Made by a program: the position numbers and the translations under genes. The notes beneath the pieces are model-generated. The model was given only the letters and a program-made list of their open reading frames with translations, made no database searches and was not told where the DNA came from. From Candidatus Neomarinimicrobiota bacterium (GTDB lineage Bacteria > Fidelibacterota > Marinisomatia > Marinisomatales > TCS55), in NCBI GenBank assembly GCA_018651745.1, contig JABIDL010000022.1, positions 43,294 to 107,293 on the forward strand: a stretch of DNA of 64,000 nucleotides. Reading direction: 5' to 3'. This document shows, in pieces, positions 19,298 to 29,204 of the stretch (positions are counted from its first letter, which is position 1; each line of letters opens with the position of its first letter).

Positions 19298-20722
19298 ATG
19301 CTTATAAAGAAATACATACCAAGAATTGCAGTAATATTTATGTTGTTCCATTTGGGTATGGCGGAAGATACTGTTTTGCAATTTCTGGATGGAAAATCCG
19401 AAAAATATGCGGCAATGTCCTATACAATCTGGAGTTGGGCTGAGGTTGGATATCAGGAAGAGAAAACAACGGAGCTCATGCAAGCCCATCTACGCGATGA
19501 AGGATTTTCAATAAACGCTGGTGTAGCAGATATCCCAACAGCTTTTATTGCCAGCTACGGTACCGGAAAACCGGTCATCGCCATTTTAGCCGAAATGGAT
19601 GCGCTACCTGGATTGTCGCAATCGGCACAGCCAGAGAGGTTACCCATAAAAGAAGAAATGCCGGGACATGCCTGCGGACACCATTTGTTCGGAACCGGAT
19701 CTATAGCCGCTGCTGTAGCAGTAAAAAACTGGATGGATGTAACTGGTGCAAGCGGAACCGTTCGGCTGTACGGCACACCTGCAGAGGAGGGCGGGTCGGG
19801 GAAAGTGTATATGGTTCGCGCTGGGTTGTTTAACGACGTCGATGCTGTTTTACACTGGCATCCATCCGACCGTAATGATGCAAGTCCCTCATCTTCTTTG
19901 GCTAACAAATCTGCAAAATTTCGCTTTAAAGGTCGAGCGGCTCATGCTGCGGGCGCGCCGGAAATGGGAAGATCAGCTTTGGACGCCGTTGAAAGTATGA
20001 ACTATATGGTGAACCTCATGCGGGAACATTTACCGGAACCTGCGCGGATTCATTATATTATTACCAAAGGCGGAGATGCCCCTAACATCGTCCCCGAAAA
20101 TGCTGAAGTATATTATTATGTGAGGCACCCACAAGTGGAAGAAATGGAAAAGATTTGGGACAGAGTCATTAAAACAGCAGAAGCAGCGGCAATCGGGACT
20201 GAAACTTCCCTTCAATACGAAGTTATGCATGGAAATCGTCCATTACTGCCAAATCACCCTTTAGCCAATGTAGTATTGGAAAAATTAACTCAAGTTGGAG
20301 GTGTGTATTATTCTGAAGATGAAACTGCATTTGCTAAATCCATAAGGGCTACTCTTGATAATCCCTGGCGTGAATTGGGAAGTGAAAAAGAGATTCAGCC
20401 GTTTGAAGAAAAAACCGGACGGGGATCTACTGATGTTGGTGGAGTATCGTGGGTTGTGCCGACAGCCGGGCTCAGAACGGCAACTTGGGCGCCGGGGACA
20501 CCAGCACATTCTTGGCAAGCTGTAGCGTGCGGGGGAATGAGCATTGGACATAAAGGAATGATTAATGCAGCGAAGGTGCTCGCACTAAGCGCTGTACACC
20601 TCTATCAAAACCCAGCACTCATTCAAGACGCCTGGAAAGATCTTAACGATCGCCGTGGGCCTAATTTTGAATATTATCCTCTGTTAGGCGATCGCGATCC
20701 TCCGCTCGATTATAGAAAATGA
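19298..20722 (+). CDS. M20 family amidohydrolase (AbgB-like), exported
   Basis: A 474-residue zinc peptidase-fold enzyme with a signal peptide (KKYIPRIAVIFMLFHLGMA). Metal ligands are seen in LAEMDALPG, HACGHHLFG, GTPAEEGG and LHWHPSD. The dimerisation domain contains GRAAHAAGAPEMGRSA, and a late GSTDVGGVSW holds the last ligand region. It most resembles the subgroup that cuts p-aminobenzoyl-glutamate or aminoacyl-amide bonds. Its stop overlaps the start of the SpoU gene by 4 bp. Confidence 0.87.
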   Translation: MLIKKYIPRIAVIFMLFHLGMAEDTVLQFLDGKSEKYAAMSYTIWSWAEVGYQEEKTTELMQAHLRDEGFSINAGVADIPTAFIASYGTGKPVIAILAEMDALPGLSQSAQPERLPIKEEMPGHACGHHLFGTGSIAAAVAVKNWMDVTGASGTVRLYGTPAEEGGSGKVYMVRAGLFNDVDAVLHWHPSDRNDASPSSSLANKSAKFRFKGRAAHAAGAPEMGRSALDAVESMNYMVNLMREHLPEPARIHYIITKGGDAPNIVPENAEVYYYVRHPQVEEMEKIWDRVIKTAEAAAIGTETSLQYEVMHGNRPLLPNHPLANVVLEKLTQVGGVYYSEDETAFAKSIRATLDNPWRELGSEKEIQPFEEKTGRGSTDVGGVSWVVPTAGLRTATWAPGTPAHSWQAVACGGMSIGHKGMINAAKVLALSAVHLYQNPALIQDAWKDLNDRRGPNFEYYPLLGDRDPPLDYRK

Positions 20723-21465
20723 ATGAAAAGGAAATAAAGAGGCTCACGTCTCTTCACATAAAAAAATACAGGGATGAGCATAAGCAATTCCTGATTGAGG
20801 GTAAACGGATTATAGCGGAAGCGCTTGAATCCGGCGCGGATATTGTAAAGCTATATTCAGCATCTGAATTGGAAGAATCCATAATTACGGCGGCTAATGA
20901 TCACAAAATTCCAATTGAAAATGTTGATGAACGCCTAGCTCAAAAAATCTCAAGCACTGTTTCGCCCTCCGGAGTGTTGGCATTGTGCAGCATACCCAAA
21001 AAAGACATTTCCTCTATTCAAAAAAATGAAAATTGTATTTATCTTGATTGCGTAAGAGATCCCGGGAATTTGGGAACCATCGCTCGGACGGCCGTATGGT
21101 TTGGGGTAAAGCACATTGTGTTATCAGAAACCTGTGCCGATCCGTACAATTCAAAAGTGGTTCGTTCAGGAATGGGTGCACATTTCTATTCCAATTTTTA
21201 TTCTAAAATTTCTACATCCTGGCTACACCAAAATACAAGAAAGATTTTGGTCGCAGAAATAGGCGGAAAATCCATAAATAAATTCAAATCCATCGCAAAA
21301 CCTTGGGTTTTAGTAATGGGGAGTGAGCCAAAAGGTGTTTCAGAAGAAATCCTCATTGAAAATTATCAAGCACTTTCAATCCCAAAAGTTGGGTATGGTG
21401 AATCTCTAAATGTTGCAATGGCTGCAGGAATTATTTTATCTTCTCTCAATAGAGAAAAAATGTAA
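20719..21465 (+). CDS. SpoU/TrmH-family RNA 2'-O-methyltransferase
   Basis: A 248-residue SPOUT methyltransferase. The N-terminal substrate-binding part contains KQFLIEGKRIIAEAL. The knotted domain has motif 1 VRDPGNLGTIARTA, motif 2 VMGSEPKGVSEEI and motif 3 IPKVGYGESLNVAMAAGI. It methylates a ribose in rRNA or tRNA using AdoMet. The exact site cannot be told from the sequence. Confidence 0.9.
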   Translation: MNEKEIKRLTSLHIKKYRDEHKQFLIEGKRIIAEALESGADIVKLYSASELEESIITAANDHKIPIENVDERLAQKISSTVSPSGVLALCSIPKKDISSIQKNENCIYLDCVRDPGNLGTIARTAVWFGVKHIVLSETCADPYNSKVVRSGMGAHFYSNFYSKISTSWLHQNTRKILVAEIGGKSINKFKSIAKPWVLVMGSEPKGVSEEILIENYQALSIPKVGYGESLNVAMAAGIILSSLNREKM

Positions 21466-21531
21466 CTATTTCCTAATTCAGAATGAAACCCTTAACTTCC
21501 ATGCTTATGACAAAAAAAGAACCAGAAACCC

Positions 21532-22335
21532 ATGAATCAGACCCTTACAGTCAGGCGCGTTTTCAGCGTCATAATCATTTCCATTCTGCTATCCATGTTG
21601 ATCAGCATCGCGATAGCCGCAGTAGGCACCGTCTACGCAAAAGAGGTTAATCAAAACCTCTTTACATCCCTTTCTCTACTCGTAGGGCAGGGGTTTATGA
21701 TTGTTCCCATTGCGCTTTTTTTAGTCTTCCGTAAAGATTCTCTAGTAGAACGATTTAGAATACGATCCATTTCTTTTAATACGGGAGTGGCAATAATTTT
21801 ATTATCAGTGGGGATTATTGTTCTAATCGACGAACTTGATAGGATAGTAAATTCATTATTACCCATGCCCGAAATTTTTGCCGATATGGATGCGCTTTTA
21901 AATTTTGATTCTATGGGTTTTGCGATCATTAGCGTTTTTACTATTGTAGCGGTAGCTCCGGTATTAGAAGAAATGATTTTTCGTGGATTTTTACAAAAAT
22001 TCCTTGAGGAAAAATGGGGAGACCCCACGCGAGCTATTATGGTAACGAGCCTGTTTTTCACCTTGGTCCATATGAATCCGTTTTGGGCAATTCAAATTTA
22101 CTTGTTGGGAATTGTACTTGGATATCTTGCGTGGAAAACGAGATCAATTCTTCCAGGGATTTTTCTTCACGCCTTAAATAATGGAATAGCTCTCATCTTT
22201 TTCGTTGCTAAAGATTCTGTAGATTCGATTTATCTTTGGGGAAAACATGTATCGCCCTTATTCTTATTATTGGCGATAATCATTCTTGTGATTGGTTTTA
22301 AACAATTAACTAAAACACCGGGACAGTTGGCATGA
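21532..22335 (+). CDS. CPBP-family intramembrane glutamic/metallo-protease
   Basis: A 267-residue polytopic protein with the CPBP (Abi) motifs. These are VLEEMIFRGFLQ (the EExxxR motif), LFFTLVHM (the FxxxH motif) and LPGIFLHALNNG (the HxxxN motif). It is related to eukaryotic Rce1 prenyl-protein proteases; bacterial members are often of unknown role or linked to bacteriocin immunity. Its TGA overlaps the ATG of mgtE (ATGA). Confidence 0.88.
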   Translation: MNQTLTVRRVFSVIIISILLSMLISIAIAAVGTVYAKEVNQNLFTSLSLLVGQGFMIVPIALFLVFRKDSLVERFRIRSISFNTGVAIILLSVGIIVLIDELDRIVNSLLPMPEIFADMDALLNFDSMGFAIISVFTIVAVAPVLEEMIFRGFLQKFLEEKWGDPTRAIMVTSLFFTLVHMNPFWAIQIYLLGIVLGYLAWKTRSILPGIFLHALNNGIALIFFVAKDSVDSIYLWGKHVSPLFLLLAIIILVIGFKQLTKTPGQLA

Positions 22336-23702
22336 GAAAAGAAATATTCGAACACGAAATAAAGCTTTTGAAAAATACTTTTAGGAGGTTGTTAAGAAGG
22401 CATGCCAAAGCCAACCTCATTAAACTACTCGAAAAAACTCACCCCGCAGATCTTGCGCTTGTGTTTCGACAATTCAATGAGACTGAACAAAACATATTTT
22501 TTGAGTTAATGAGCCCATCCGAACATACCGGTGATTTTTTGTCAGAGTTGGATCAGTCCATTGTATCCCGAATTCTATCAAACGAAACACCTCAACGCAT
22601 TGCCGAATTTTTGCGGGAAATAAGTCCAAATGAGCAGGTAGATCTATTGGAAGTTTTGGAACAAGATTTATCAGAAGCCACTCTCAATTTGCTTCAGGTT
22701 GATGAAAAGGAAGAACTGGTAGAAATAATGGCCTACCCGGATGATAGTGCCGGGAGTTTGATGGCTACGGATGTTTTTATCCTTCACATGGATGTTACAG
22801 CAAAAGATGCAATTTCTACCATTCAAGAGCAAGAAGCTGCAGAAATGGTATTTTACCTATATGTTTCTGATGATGACAATCGCCTTGTGGGCGTTGTTTC
22901 ACTGAGAGATTTGGTGACAACGCCGGGAATTACTTCGTTAAAAAACATCATGTCTAAAAATGTACATATGGTGAGCCCCGATACTGACCAGGAAGAAGTG
23001 GCCAGAATTGTATCACAATATAATTATTTAGCTGTCCCTGTGGTTGATGGCGATGGCATTTTGCTTGGAATTGTAACCGTTGATAATATTGTGGATGTTA
23101 TCCGAGAAGAAGCAACTGAAGACTTTCTCCAAATGGCGGGGGCAGGTAAAGATAGGGAAATACTACTTAAATCATCCTGGGAAAACGCGCGTGCGCGATT
23201 ACCGTGGCTCTTGGCAAGTTGGATTGGCGGAATTCTAGCAGCTTCTATTATAGTTGCATTTGAAAACGTTTTAGAGTCTGCAATTGCTCTAGCGGCATTT
23301 ATCCCGGTTATCATTGGTATGGGTGGAAACATTGGAACACAATCGTCTACTATTATTGTTCGCGGGCTTGCTACCGGTCGCGTTGATATTGAAAATATGG
23401 CGAAATTGCTTTTCAAAGAAATTCGAGTGGGTCTTATGTTGGGCATTTTATACGGACTAATGCTTGGGTTGTTTGCTATCATTCGATTTATGGATGTATC
23501 TCCCACGTTGGGGATTGTTGTTGGGACTAGTATTTGTGTTTCTATGCTCATAGCCACAACCATCGGCGCATTTGTACCATTATTACTTCACAAGCTTGAC
23601 ATTGACCCGGCTGTTGCAACGGGACCATTTGTAACAACAAGTATTGATATTCTTGGAGTGTCTCTTTATTTCTTGATTGCATCTTATTTTTTGGTTCTCT
23701 AA
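22332..23702 (+). CDS. mgtE: Magnesium transporter MgtE
   Basis: A 456-residue protein with the full MgtE order. An N-terminal helical domain at about 20-135 contains LLEKTHPADLALVF. Two CBS domains lie at about 140-255 (YPDDSAGSLMATDVF, DGILLGIVTVDNI). The C-terminal membrane domain has FIPVIIGMGGNIGTQSSTI and DPAVATGPFVTTSIDI, the conserved selectivity and gate regions. It takes up Mg2+ (possibly Co2+) under intracellular Mg2+ control. It is coupled to both neighbours by short overlaps. Confidence 0.95.
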   Translation: MRKEIFEHEIKLLKNTFRRLLRRHAKANLIKLLEKTHPADLALVFRQFNETEQNIFFELMSPSEHTGDFLSELDQSIVSRILSNETPQRIAEFLREISPNEQVDLLEVLEQDLSEATLNLLQVDEKEELVEIMAYPDDSAGSLMATDVFILHMDVTAKDAISTIQEQEAAEMVFYLYVSDDDNRLVGVVSLRDLVTTPGITSLKNIMSKNVHMVSPDTDQEEVARIVSQYNYLAVPVVDGDGILLGIVTVDNIVDVIREEATEDFLQMAGAGKDREILLKSSWENARARLPWLLASWIGGILAASIIVAFENVLESAIALAAFIPVIIGMGGNIGTQSSTIIVRGLATGRVDIENMAKLLFKEIRVGLMLGILYGLMLGLFAIIRFMDVSPTLGIVVGTSICVSMLIATTIGAFVPLLLHKLDIDPAVATGPFVTTSIDILGVSLYFLIASYFLVL

Positions 23703-24823
23703 TGCTTGCTTTACATTTGGTGCTTGTTGGGGGAATGGCACTATATATATTATTTACACTTTATTTTATTACGGGAATAATTAGGTTAAAAAAATATTCC
23801 ATAACAACTGAGAGATTACCCTCAGTATCGGTAATTGTTGCAGCCCGAAATGAGGAAGAATCACTTCCGGCGCTATTAAATGACCTTTCTCTTCAAGATT
23901 ATCCGAATGATAAAATTCAGTTCATTATTGCGGACGATAGATCTAATGATGCAACATGGGACATCATCCAAAAACAGAGCATTCAGGACGATAGATATAC
24001 AGGAGTACGTATCACCGAATTGTCAGCCGAAATGACTCCCAAAAAACATGCGCTGACACAAGCAATTCTGCAGTCTAAAAATGAAATTATTCTTGCAACA
24101 GATGCAGATTGCCGTTTACCGGAAGGATGGGTGACCACCATGGTTAATCCCCTTTCGTATGAAGAGGGAATTACGGTTGGATTATCAACCATAGATACTT
24201 CGGATGGTACATTTTTCAGCCAATATCAATGGGTTGATTTCATGGGAATTATGTGTGCCAACGCCGGTGTATTGGGTTGGGGGGCCGGGTGGTCGGGATC
24301 GGGTCAAAATTTAGGATATAAACGCAAACTCTTTAATAAAATAGGGGGATTTAATCCCGTAGCAGATTTGATATCTGGGGACGATATGTATTTGGTTCAA
24401 TCCATTTCAAATATTGCGCCTATAACCTTTAATATCGATAAAATGAGTTTTACAAAAACGAAACCGTCTGCAACAATCAAATCTTTCATTCATCAACATA
24501 TTCGCTGGGCCTCTAATTCCAGAACATCTTTTACATCACGACCAACTTTCTTTTTATTTTTGCTATCAGCTTTTATTACGAATTCTTCAATAGTGGCGGG
24601 GTCGTTTTTTACAAATTATTTTCAATGGGTTCTTATGGTCTTAGGGATAAAAATTATATTCGACGGATTGGTTATTTTGTGTGGTGCATACCGTTTTGGG
24701 ATGAAAGTTCCCGTAGTAGTATTTCTATGCTGGAGCGTATTGCAACCTATTTATATTCCGCTCATGGGAGTACTCGGCTTATGGGGTAAATTTAAGTGGA
24801 AACCCGAACCCGCTATAGAGTAG
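23702..24823 (+). CDS. Membrane-bound family 2 glycosyltransferase
   Basis: A 373-residue GT2 enzyme of processive type. It has an N-terminal membrane helix, VIVAARNEEESL, IIADDRSND, the metal-binding ATDADCRLP, SGDDMYLVQ, and the QHIRWAS version of the QxxRW motif. Two to three C-terminal helices follow. It resembles carotenoid or lipid glycosyltransferases and BcsA-type enzymes. Product unknown. It starts at the last base of mgtE. Confidence 0.85.
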   Translation: MLALHLVLVGGMALYILFTLYFITGIIRLKKYSITTERLPSVSVIVAARNEEESLPALLNDLSLQDYPNDKIQFIIADDRSNDATWDIIQKQSIQDDRYTGVRITELSAEMTPKKHALTQAILQSKNEIILATDADCRLPEGWVTTMVNPLSYEEGITVGLSTIDTSDGTFFSQYQWVDFMGIMCANAGVLGWGAGWSGSGQNLGYKRKLFNKIGGFNPVADLISGDDMYLVQSISNIAPITFNIDKMSFTKTKPSATIKSFIHQHIRWASNSRTSFTSRPTFFLFLLSAFITNSSIVAGSFFTNYFQWVLMVLGIKIIFDGLVILCGAYRFGMKVPVVVFLCWSVLQPIYIPLMGVLGLWGKFKWKPEPAIE

Positions 24824-24868
24824 TTTATGGTTGCCTTTTGAATCAGGATATTTTGAAATAATAATCGT

Positions 24869-25282
24869 ATGGAACAGCAAGCAAAACAAAATCCTAAAAC
24901 AGATTGGTTGTTATTTTTCAAGGCCTATCGGCGACATTTCGTTGTTTGGGCATTGATTGGTATTATCATTTTTGTATCCCTAAAACTAGGGATTGATAAA
25001 AAAATAATCGTTTTTGTAACTGTTATTTTAGGTGTTTTTACGCAAGTTTTTGTAGGTCTGGGCGGACTCATTGCTGCCGTGCCGTTGATTGGCCCCATCA
25101 TCATTAAAGTCCTTACCATTCCTTTCTTTTGGATTGTAAATGCTATCGGTTATTTTGTGGGGGCTGTTGCCATTAAAAAGGGTTATACATCTGAATTCAC
25201 CAAAACACGCGTTTTAACACTCGCTTTACTGATTGGAATTATCATTGGATATATATTGGGGCACGCAATTCCACTACGATAA
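24869..25282 (+). CDS. Small integral membrane protein, unknown
   Basis: A 137-residue protein with four hydrophobic segments (about 28-42, 45-67, 72-97, 115-134). A loop contains GGLIAAVPLIGPIIIKV. No known motif. It follows the glycosyltransferase by 45 bp on the same strand and converges on the beta-helix lipoprotein gene, with only 2 bp between stops. Probably the last gene of the run starting at 21532. Confidence 0.65.
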   Translation: MEQQAKQNPKTDWLLFFKAYRRHFVVWALIGIIIFVSLKLGIDKKIIVFVTVILGVFTQVFVGLGGLIAAVPLIGPIIIKVLTIPFFWIVNAIGYFVGAVAIKKGYTSEFTKTRVLTLALLIGIIIGYILGHAIPLR

Positions 25283-25284
25283 AA

Positions 25285-26454
25285 TTATCTGGCGCCAGGG
25301 CCTCCATAAGCGCCCATCGTATTCCTTGTTCCATCTACATTATTATACTGTAAATCCGGATGCCCCGCGTTAATGCAAGGTGAGGTAGATTGCAGATGAA
25401 CATCGGGAAATTCTGATTCAAGACTTATAAATTGGGGATCTGCTGTAATAATACTGTCTCCAGAAATAGATACCGGATTCATTCGTGAATAATCAATCAT
25501 AACTGAAGAGGTGTCAACCGAAAGAACCTTAAAGTTCCTGGAACCATAAATAATATTATTTAAAAATGTAAACCCATCCTTCAATGCAGATACGGCTACG
25601 TTACTACCGCCGCTTACGCCATCTAACACAAATGTATTATTAACCACTTTACCGCTTGAACCCACTATATACAGATTCATATATCCGTACCCAGACATAT
25701 TGTTATACAATATATTATTGTACATCGACCCTTCTTCTTGCAAAAAAACACCTCCCCCAAATTGCCCTGCATAATTATCCCTAATAATACAATTTCGTAC
25801 TTGTCCATTTCCTGCGATATATATACCGCCACCATCCTGTCGGGTTGCGGATATATTTATTAATGTAAATCCTTTTAAAACTCCGGTATTGATCCACACT
25901 CTTGAAAGAAGAATTGCTGTATCTGTTTCAGAAATCGATGTTACATAAACCGTTTTCCCAACCATAGAAAGAGTATCAGAATACGTACCCGCGCTCACTA
26001 AGATTGAATCACCATCATCAATCAATAAAGATTTAAAAGCCATTCCGGGCGTTAGCCATTCACTTGGTACCGAAAGGCTTGTTGTTTTTGGAATTAAGGT
26101 TGATCCGTCACCCCAAAGCACATTTCCATCACTATCCATGACTCCCATTCTATAGGTCAAATCTGCATCATCATGGATAAAGTCTTTGTACCCAACTGTT
26201 AGCGGATTTTCAATATCTACGACGAAAACCCAATCGCTATCTATCACACTTTGCCTTTCAACTCTGAAATGAGAAAAATTTTCAACAGACATAGGGTCCC
26301 AGGACAATTGAACTTCAGCGCTATCTGCAATACGAGAAATGTTATGGGTAATTGCTAATGTAAATACTTCTCCGTCTGATATGGTCGTATTAAAAGGCCA
26401 TTCGCAGGATAAAAACATAAGTGAAACAATCAAGAATAATGGTTTCTTCATCAT
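25285..26454 (-). CDS. Lipoprotein with parallel beta-helix (right-handed)
   Basis: A 389-residue protein with a lipobox (SLMFLSC, lipidated Cys at about 17). A fibronectin-like segment at about 30-120 contains VQLSWDPMSVENFSHFRVER. A right-handed beta-helix follows, with GIYIAGNGQVRNCIIRDNY and GGVFLQEEGSMYNNILYNN repeats. It ends with ADPQFISLES and YGGPGAR, the usual end of this surface family. Such proteins often bind or cut polysaccharide. It begins 1 bp inside the TonB-receptor gene's stop and probably acts with that receptor. Confidence 0.75.
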   Translation of the reverse strand: MMKKPLFLIVSLMFLSCEWPFNTTISDGEVFTLAITHNISRIADSAEVQLSWDPMSVENFSHFRVERQSVIDSDWVFVVDIENPLTVGYKDFIHDDADLTYRMGVMDSDGNVLWGDGSTLIPKTTSLSVPSEWLTPGMAFKSLLIDDGDSILVSAGTYSDTLSMVGKTVYVTSISETDTAILLSRVWINTGVLKGFTLINISATRQDGGGIYIAGNGQVRNCIIRDNYAGQFGGGVFLQEEGSMYNNILYNNMSGYGYMNLYIVGSSGKVVNNTFVLDGVSGGSNVAVSALKDGFTFLNNIIYGSRNFKVLSVDTSSVMIDYSRMNPVSISGDSIITADPQFISLESEFPDVHLQSTSPCINAGHPDLQYNNVDGTRNTMGAYGGPGAR

Positions 26455-28724
26455 TATTTCTCAGGTTTTGCGCTCAATGAAACTTTGAATGAAAGTATAG
26501 CTCTATGCGCATCGTAATAATTGAAATTTACATAATCCGGATGCGCTGTATTAACCAAAGAAACTTTATCAGAAAAAAGATTGCGAACAGTATAACTTAC
26601 TGTTAAATCCACCGGCCAAACATGGCGCTGATAAGATAGGGTTATATTTGTATTGCGGTGACTATCAATCTTCTGGAGGTCAATCCCTCGTATTAAATAA
26701 CTCTGCCGGCCCTGATACATATAACTCATATTCAATCGAAATTTCCTCCATCTTACATCCATCATAACATTCCCTTGGAGCGATGGTTTATTGGGAAAAA
26801 CTTCTTCATCGCTTGGGAATAATGTTGTCATGCTTGTTGTCAACTCAAATAACCGGTCCCAAGTTCTTCCCTGCCAGCGAAACTCCATCCCATTAATCCA
26901 CGCTCTGGTTATATTGGATGGGGCTACAACATTTTTCGTCAAAGGTCTATACACAATTTTATCAAGATAATAATTTCTAAACAGACCAACTCCCAACTTC
27001 CATCTACTAATGGGTTTCGTTTTTAGATTGTCCCAAATTAAATCAACATTTAATTCTGAAGTCGTGACATATTCTTTAAGCAACTTCGTATCGCCGATTT
27101 CTTCCGCTGGATTTTCTATCCATTGTTGAGTTGTTACCCACAGGAGCTGATCGTTTAATGTGGGAGGGCGATGGTTGGTCCCTTGGTTGAAAAAGATTTC
27201 ATAATCTAATCCACCGAGCCTTCCTGACAAATAGGCACCAACCCGAAATGTAGAAAGGGAAAAATCGGAATCATTATTATAATTGGTTTGTTCGATATAA
27301 AGAGTATCATTGTATTCGTCAATTACTTGATTGTGGGTGTAATGGCTGGAGCTGTTCCTTAACCCAAGTTCCCAACGAATTGTTTCTACTCCTTGGACCG
27401 GTTGATGAACAGAGTATCGAAACACGCTTGCCAAACCATTATCCTCTTGTGTCAGAATTCCACTGTCTGCCCATTTCAGTTCTGAATACAAATCGTTTAT
27501 TGTCTGGTCGGCCTTATATGTCTTTGATTCCCGCTCCCACTGAATTGTCCCGTCAAAATTTTTCCATGAAAATCCCTTCCCAACTTTAATTGATTCAGTA
27601 ATATCTTCAAGATTTCTACTCAAATTAGAAAAGAAATTATCTTCCCACGTCCAAGTTTTGATCCCGCCTTGGGCATACCATTCTCCCACAAAAGGAATTT
27701 CTCCATAAATGGATGCTCGATCCACTACCATTTCATCAGCAGATAAAATGGCACCAGAAGGATATTCAATCGTATTTTTTATTTTCATTCTTTTGGCTGT
27801 TGTTTGAATCAAAGAAAAATCCAAGTCCGCACCCACATTATTATAAAAAGCAGTGTGTAGCGTTCTACCATCGTAAAGACGAGATTTTCCTGAAAATCTC
27901 CCGGATGCAGATAAGGGACCTGCGCGTAACAAAATAGCGCCTCCTAAATCTTGATCGCTTTTATCGGTGATACCAAACGAGCGACTAATTTGAAAATCGT
28001 TTTTATCTGGTTTTTTTGAATGAAGCAATACAACTCCACCAAAATTCCCCGGCCCGAATAAAGTGCTCGCGCCTCCGCGGATAACTTCTACTTGCGCTAT
28101 TTCGGAAAGATCAACAAATGCCAAGTTTGCTGTGCCATCAACAGCCCTATTCATTTTCACACCGTCCATATAAACAGAAACTTCATTCGCATTGCTACCT
28201 CGAATGCTGATATGCTGTTTACCCCAAGATGTAGTCGTTACATTAACCGCTTCCATTTCTTGTAATACTTCCGCTACATCACGTATTCCTCGCTCTTCAA
28301 TACGGCGTATTGATACTACTTCCACACTACTGGATACATCTCTGTCAGAAGGTTTGCGTGTTCCCATAATGGTAATCATTTCGCCTTTAAGCACTGTGGA
28401 TTTTAAGCGAATAGAAACAGGAGACTGATCTGAAATTATCCGATTTTCATGGCGATACCCAATATAGGATACATTTAATGTAATGGGAAACGATCCCTCC
28501 CATTCAAGGGTAAATGAGCCATCTTCCCCCGATATTGTACCGAATGTAGTTTCTTGAATGATGATATTTGCACCAACCAATGGCCTGTCGGTTTCATCAT
28601 CAACTACATACCCATTTAACAATTTAATATCCTGAGGAAATGCTATTCCTGTTATCAGAAAAAATCCAATTAGAGCCTGAAAAACAATATTTTTTGCATT
28701 TAGAGAATGAATTGAATTAATCAT
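26454..28724 (-). CDS. TonB-dependent outer-membrane receptor
   Basis: A 756-residue receptor. A signal peptide is followed by a carboxypeptidase-regulatory-like domain at about 33-115 (LLNGYVVDDETDRPLVGAN, GEDGSFTLEW). A plug domain at about 130-235 has VAEVLQEMEAVNV, GVKMNRAVDG and VEVIRGGASTLFGPGN. The barrel follows to the C-terminus. It would import a large or scarce ligand across the outer membrane with TonB energy. The beta-helix lipoprotein gene is coupled downstream. Ligand unknown; the plug resembles vitamin/metal receptors more than SusC, whose length is near 1000. Confidence 0.9.
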   Translation of the reverse strand: MINSIHSLNAKNIVFQALIGFFLITGIAFPQDIKLLNGYVVDDETDRPLVGANIIIQETTFGTISGEDGSFTLEWEGSFPITLNVSYIGYRHENRIISDQSPVSIRLKSTVLKGEMITIMGTRKPSDRDVSSSVEVVSIRRIEERGIRDVAEVLQEMEAVNVTTTSWGKQHISIRGSNANEVSVYMDGVKMNRAVDGTANLAFVDLSEIAQVEVIRGGASTLFGPGNFGGVVLLHSKKPDKNDFQISRSFGITDKSDQDLGGAILLRAGPLSASGRFSGKSRLYDGRTLHTAFYNNVGADLDFSLIQTTAKRMKIKNTIEYPSGAILSADEMVVDRASIYGEIPFVGEWYAQGGIKTWTWEDNFFSNLSRNLEDITESIKVGKGFSWKNFDGTIQWERESKTYKADQTINDLYSELKWADSGILTQEDNGLASVFRYSVHQPVQGVETIRWELGLRNSSSHYTHNQVIDEYNDTLYIEQTNYNNDSDFSLSTFRVGAYLSGRLGGLDYEIFFNQGTNHRPPTLNDQLLWVTTQQWIENPAEEIGDTKLLKEYVTTSELNVDLIWDNLKTKPISRWKLGVGLFRNYYLDKIVYRPLTKNVVAPSNITRAWINGMEFRWQGRTWDRLFELTTSMTTLFPSDEEVFPNKPSLQGNVMMDVRWRKFRLNMSYMYQGRQSYLIRGIDLQKIDSHRNTNITLSYQRHVWPVDLTVSYTVRNLFSDKVSLVNTAHPDYVNFNYYDAHRAILSFKVSLSAKPEK

Positions 28725-28776
28725 TCCAATAAAATAAGGTGTTTTTCGGGGATAAAATACCCGTTAATTTTCATCT

Positions 28777-29199
28777 ATGAAGGTACTGGTTTTGCAAGGT
28801 CCAAATTTTAATTTGATTGGTGTTCGTTCGGCTCAAATCGGAGAACATATCACTTTAAATAAAATAAATAGCGCTCTCAGAAAAGAAGCCAGAGAATTAA
28901 AAGCTGAGTTGAAAATTCTTCAGACTGCAAAAGTTGATCGGGCTTTAACTTTTCTACACCGAAATCGGAATTGGGCTGAGGGCATTATCTTAGCGCCGAT
29001 GGCATGGGCACATTATGAATATTCTATACAAGAGGCACTTGCATTGCTTGCAATACCTTCTATTCAGATTATTTTAAAACCACCGTTCGCTCTATCAGAA
29101 ACGTCTGAATCTATCTTTGATGCCGTTTGTCTAAAAACAATAACAAAAGAACCGGTTAGTGCTTACTTATCTGCCTTACAATCTTTGTTAAACCAATAA
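28777..29199 (+). CDS. AroQ-like protein with degenerate active site
   Basis: A 140-residue protein with the fold pattern of type II 3-dehydroquinate dehydratase. MKVLVLQGPNFNLIGVR matches the start of AroQ, and ILAPMAWAHYEYSIQEAL matches the usual INPGAYTHTSVALRDAL region. The active-site Arg (GVR) and His (AH) remain. The lid Tyr of the normal E-I-Y-G motif is missing (QIGEH), and the Asn of INPGA is replaced. The HLSN region reads ILKPPFA. I infer that it lost or changed the dehydratase reaction; a second true AroQ or AroD should exist elsewhere. The M23 gene begins 5 bp downstream. Confidence 0.65.
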   Translation: MKVLVLQGPNFNLIGVRSAQIGEHITLNKINSALRKEARELKAELKILQTAKVDRALTFLHRNRNWAEGIILAPMAWAHYEYSIQEALALLAIPSIQIILKPPFALSETSESIFDAVCLKTITKEPVSAYLSALQSLLNQ

Positions 29200-29204
29200 A
29201 ATCA

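Noticed and set aside
21500-21650. Alternative short frame starting MTKKEPETHESDPYSQ upstream of the CPBP gene
   Set aside because: It runs out of frame into the well-supported CPBP gene and soon ends; likely chance, although a start-site frameshift cannot be fully excluded.
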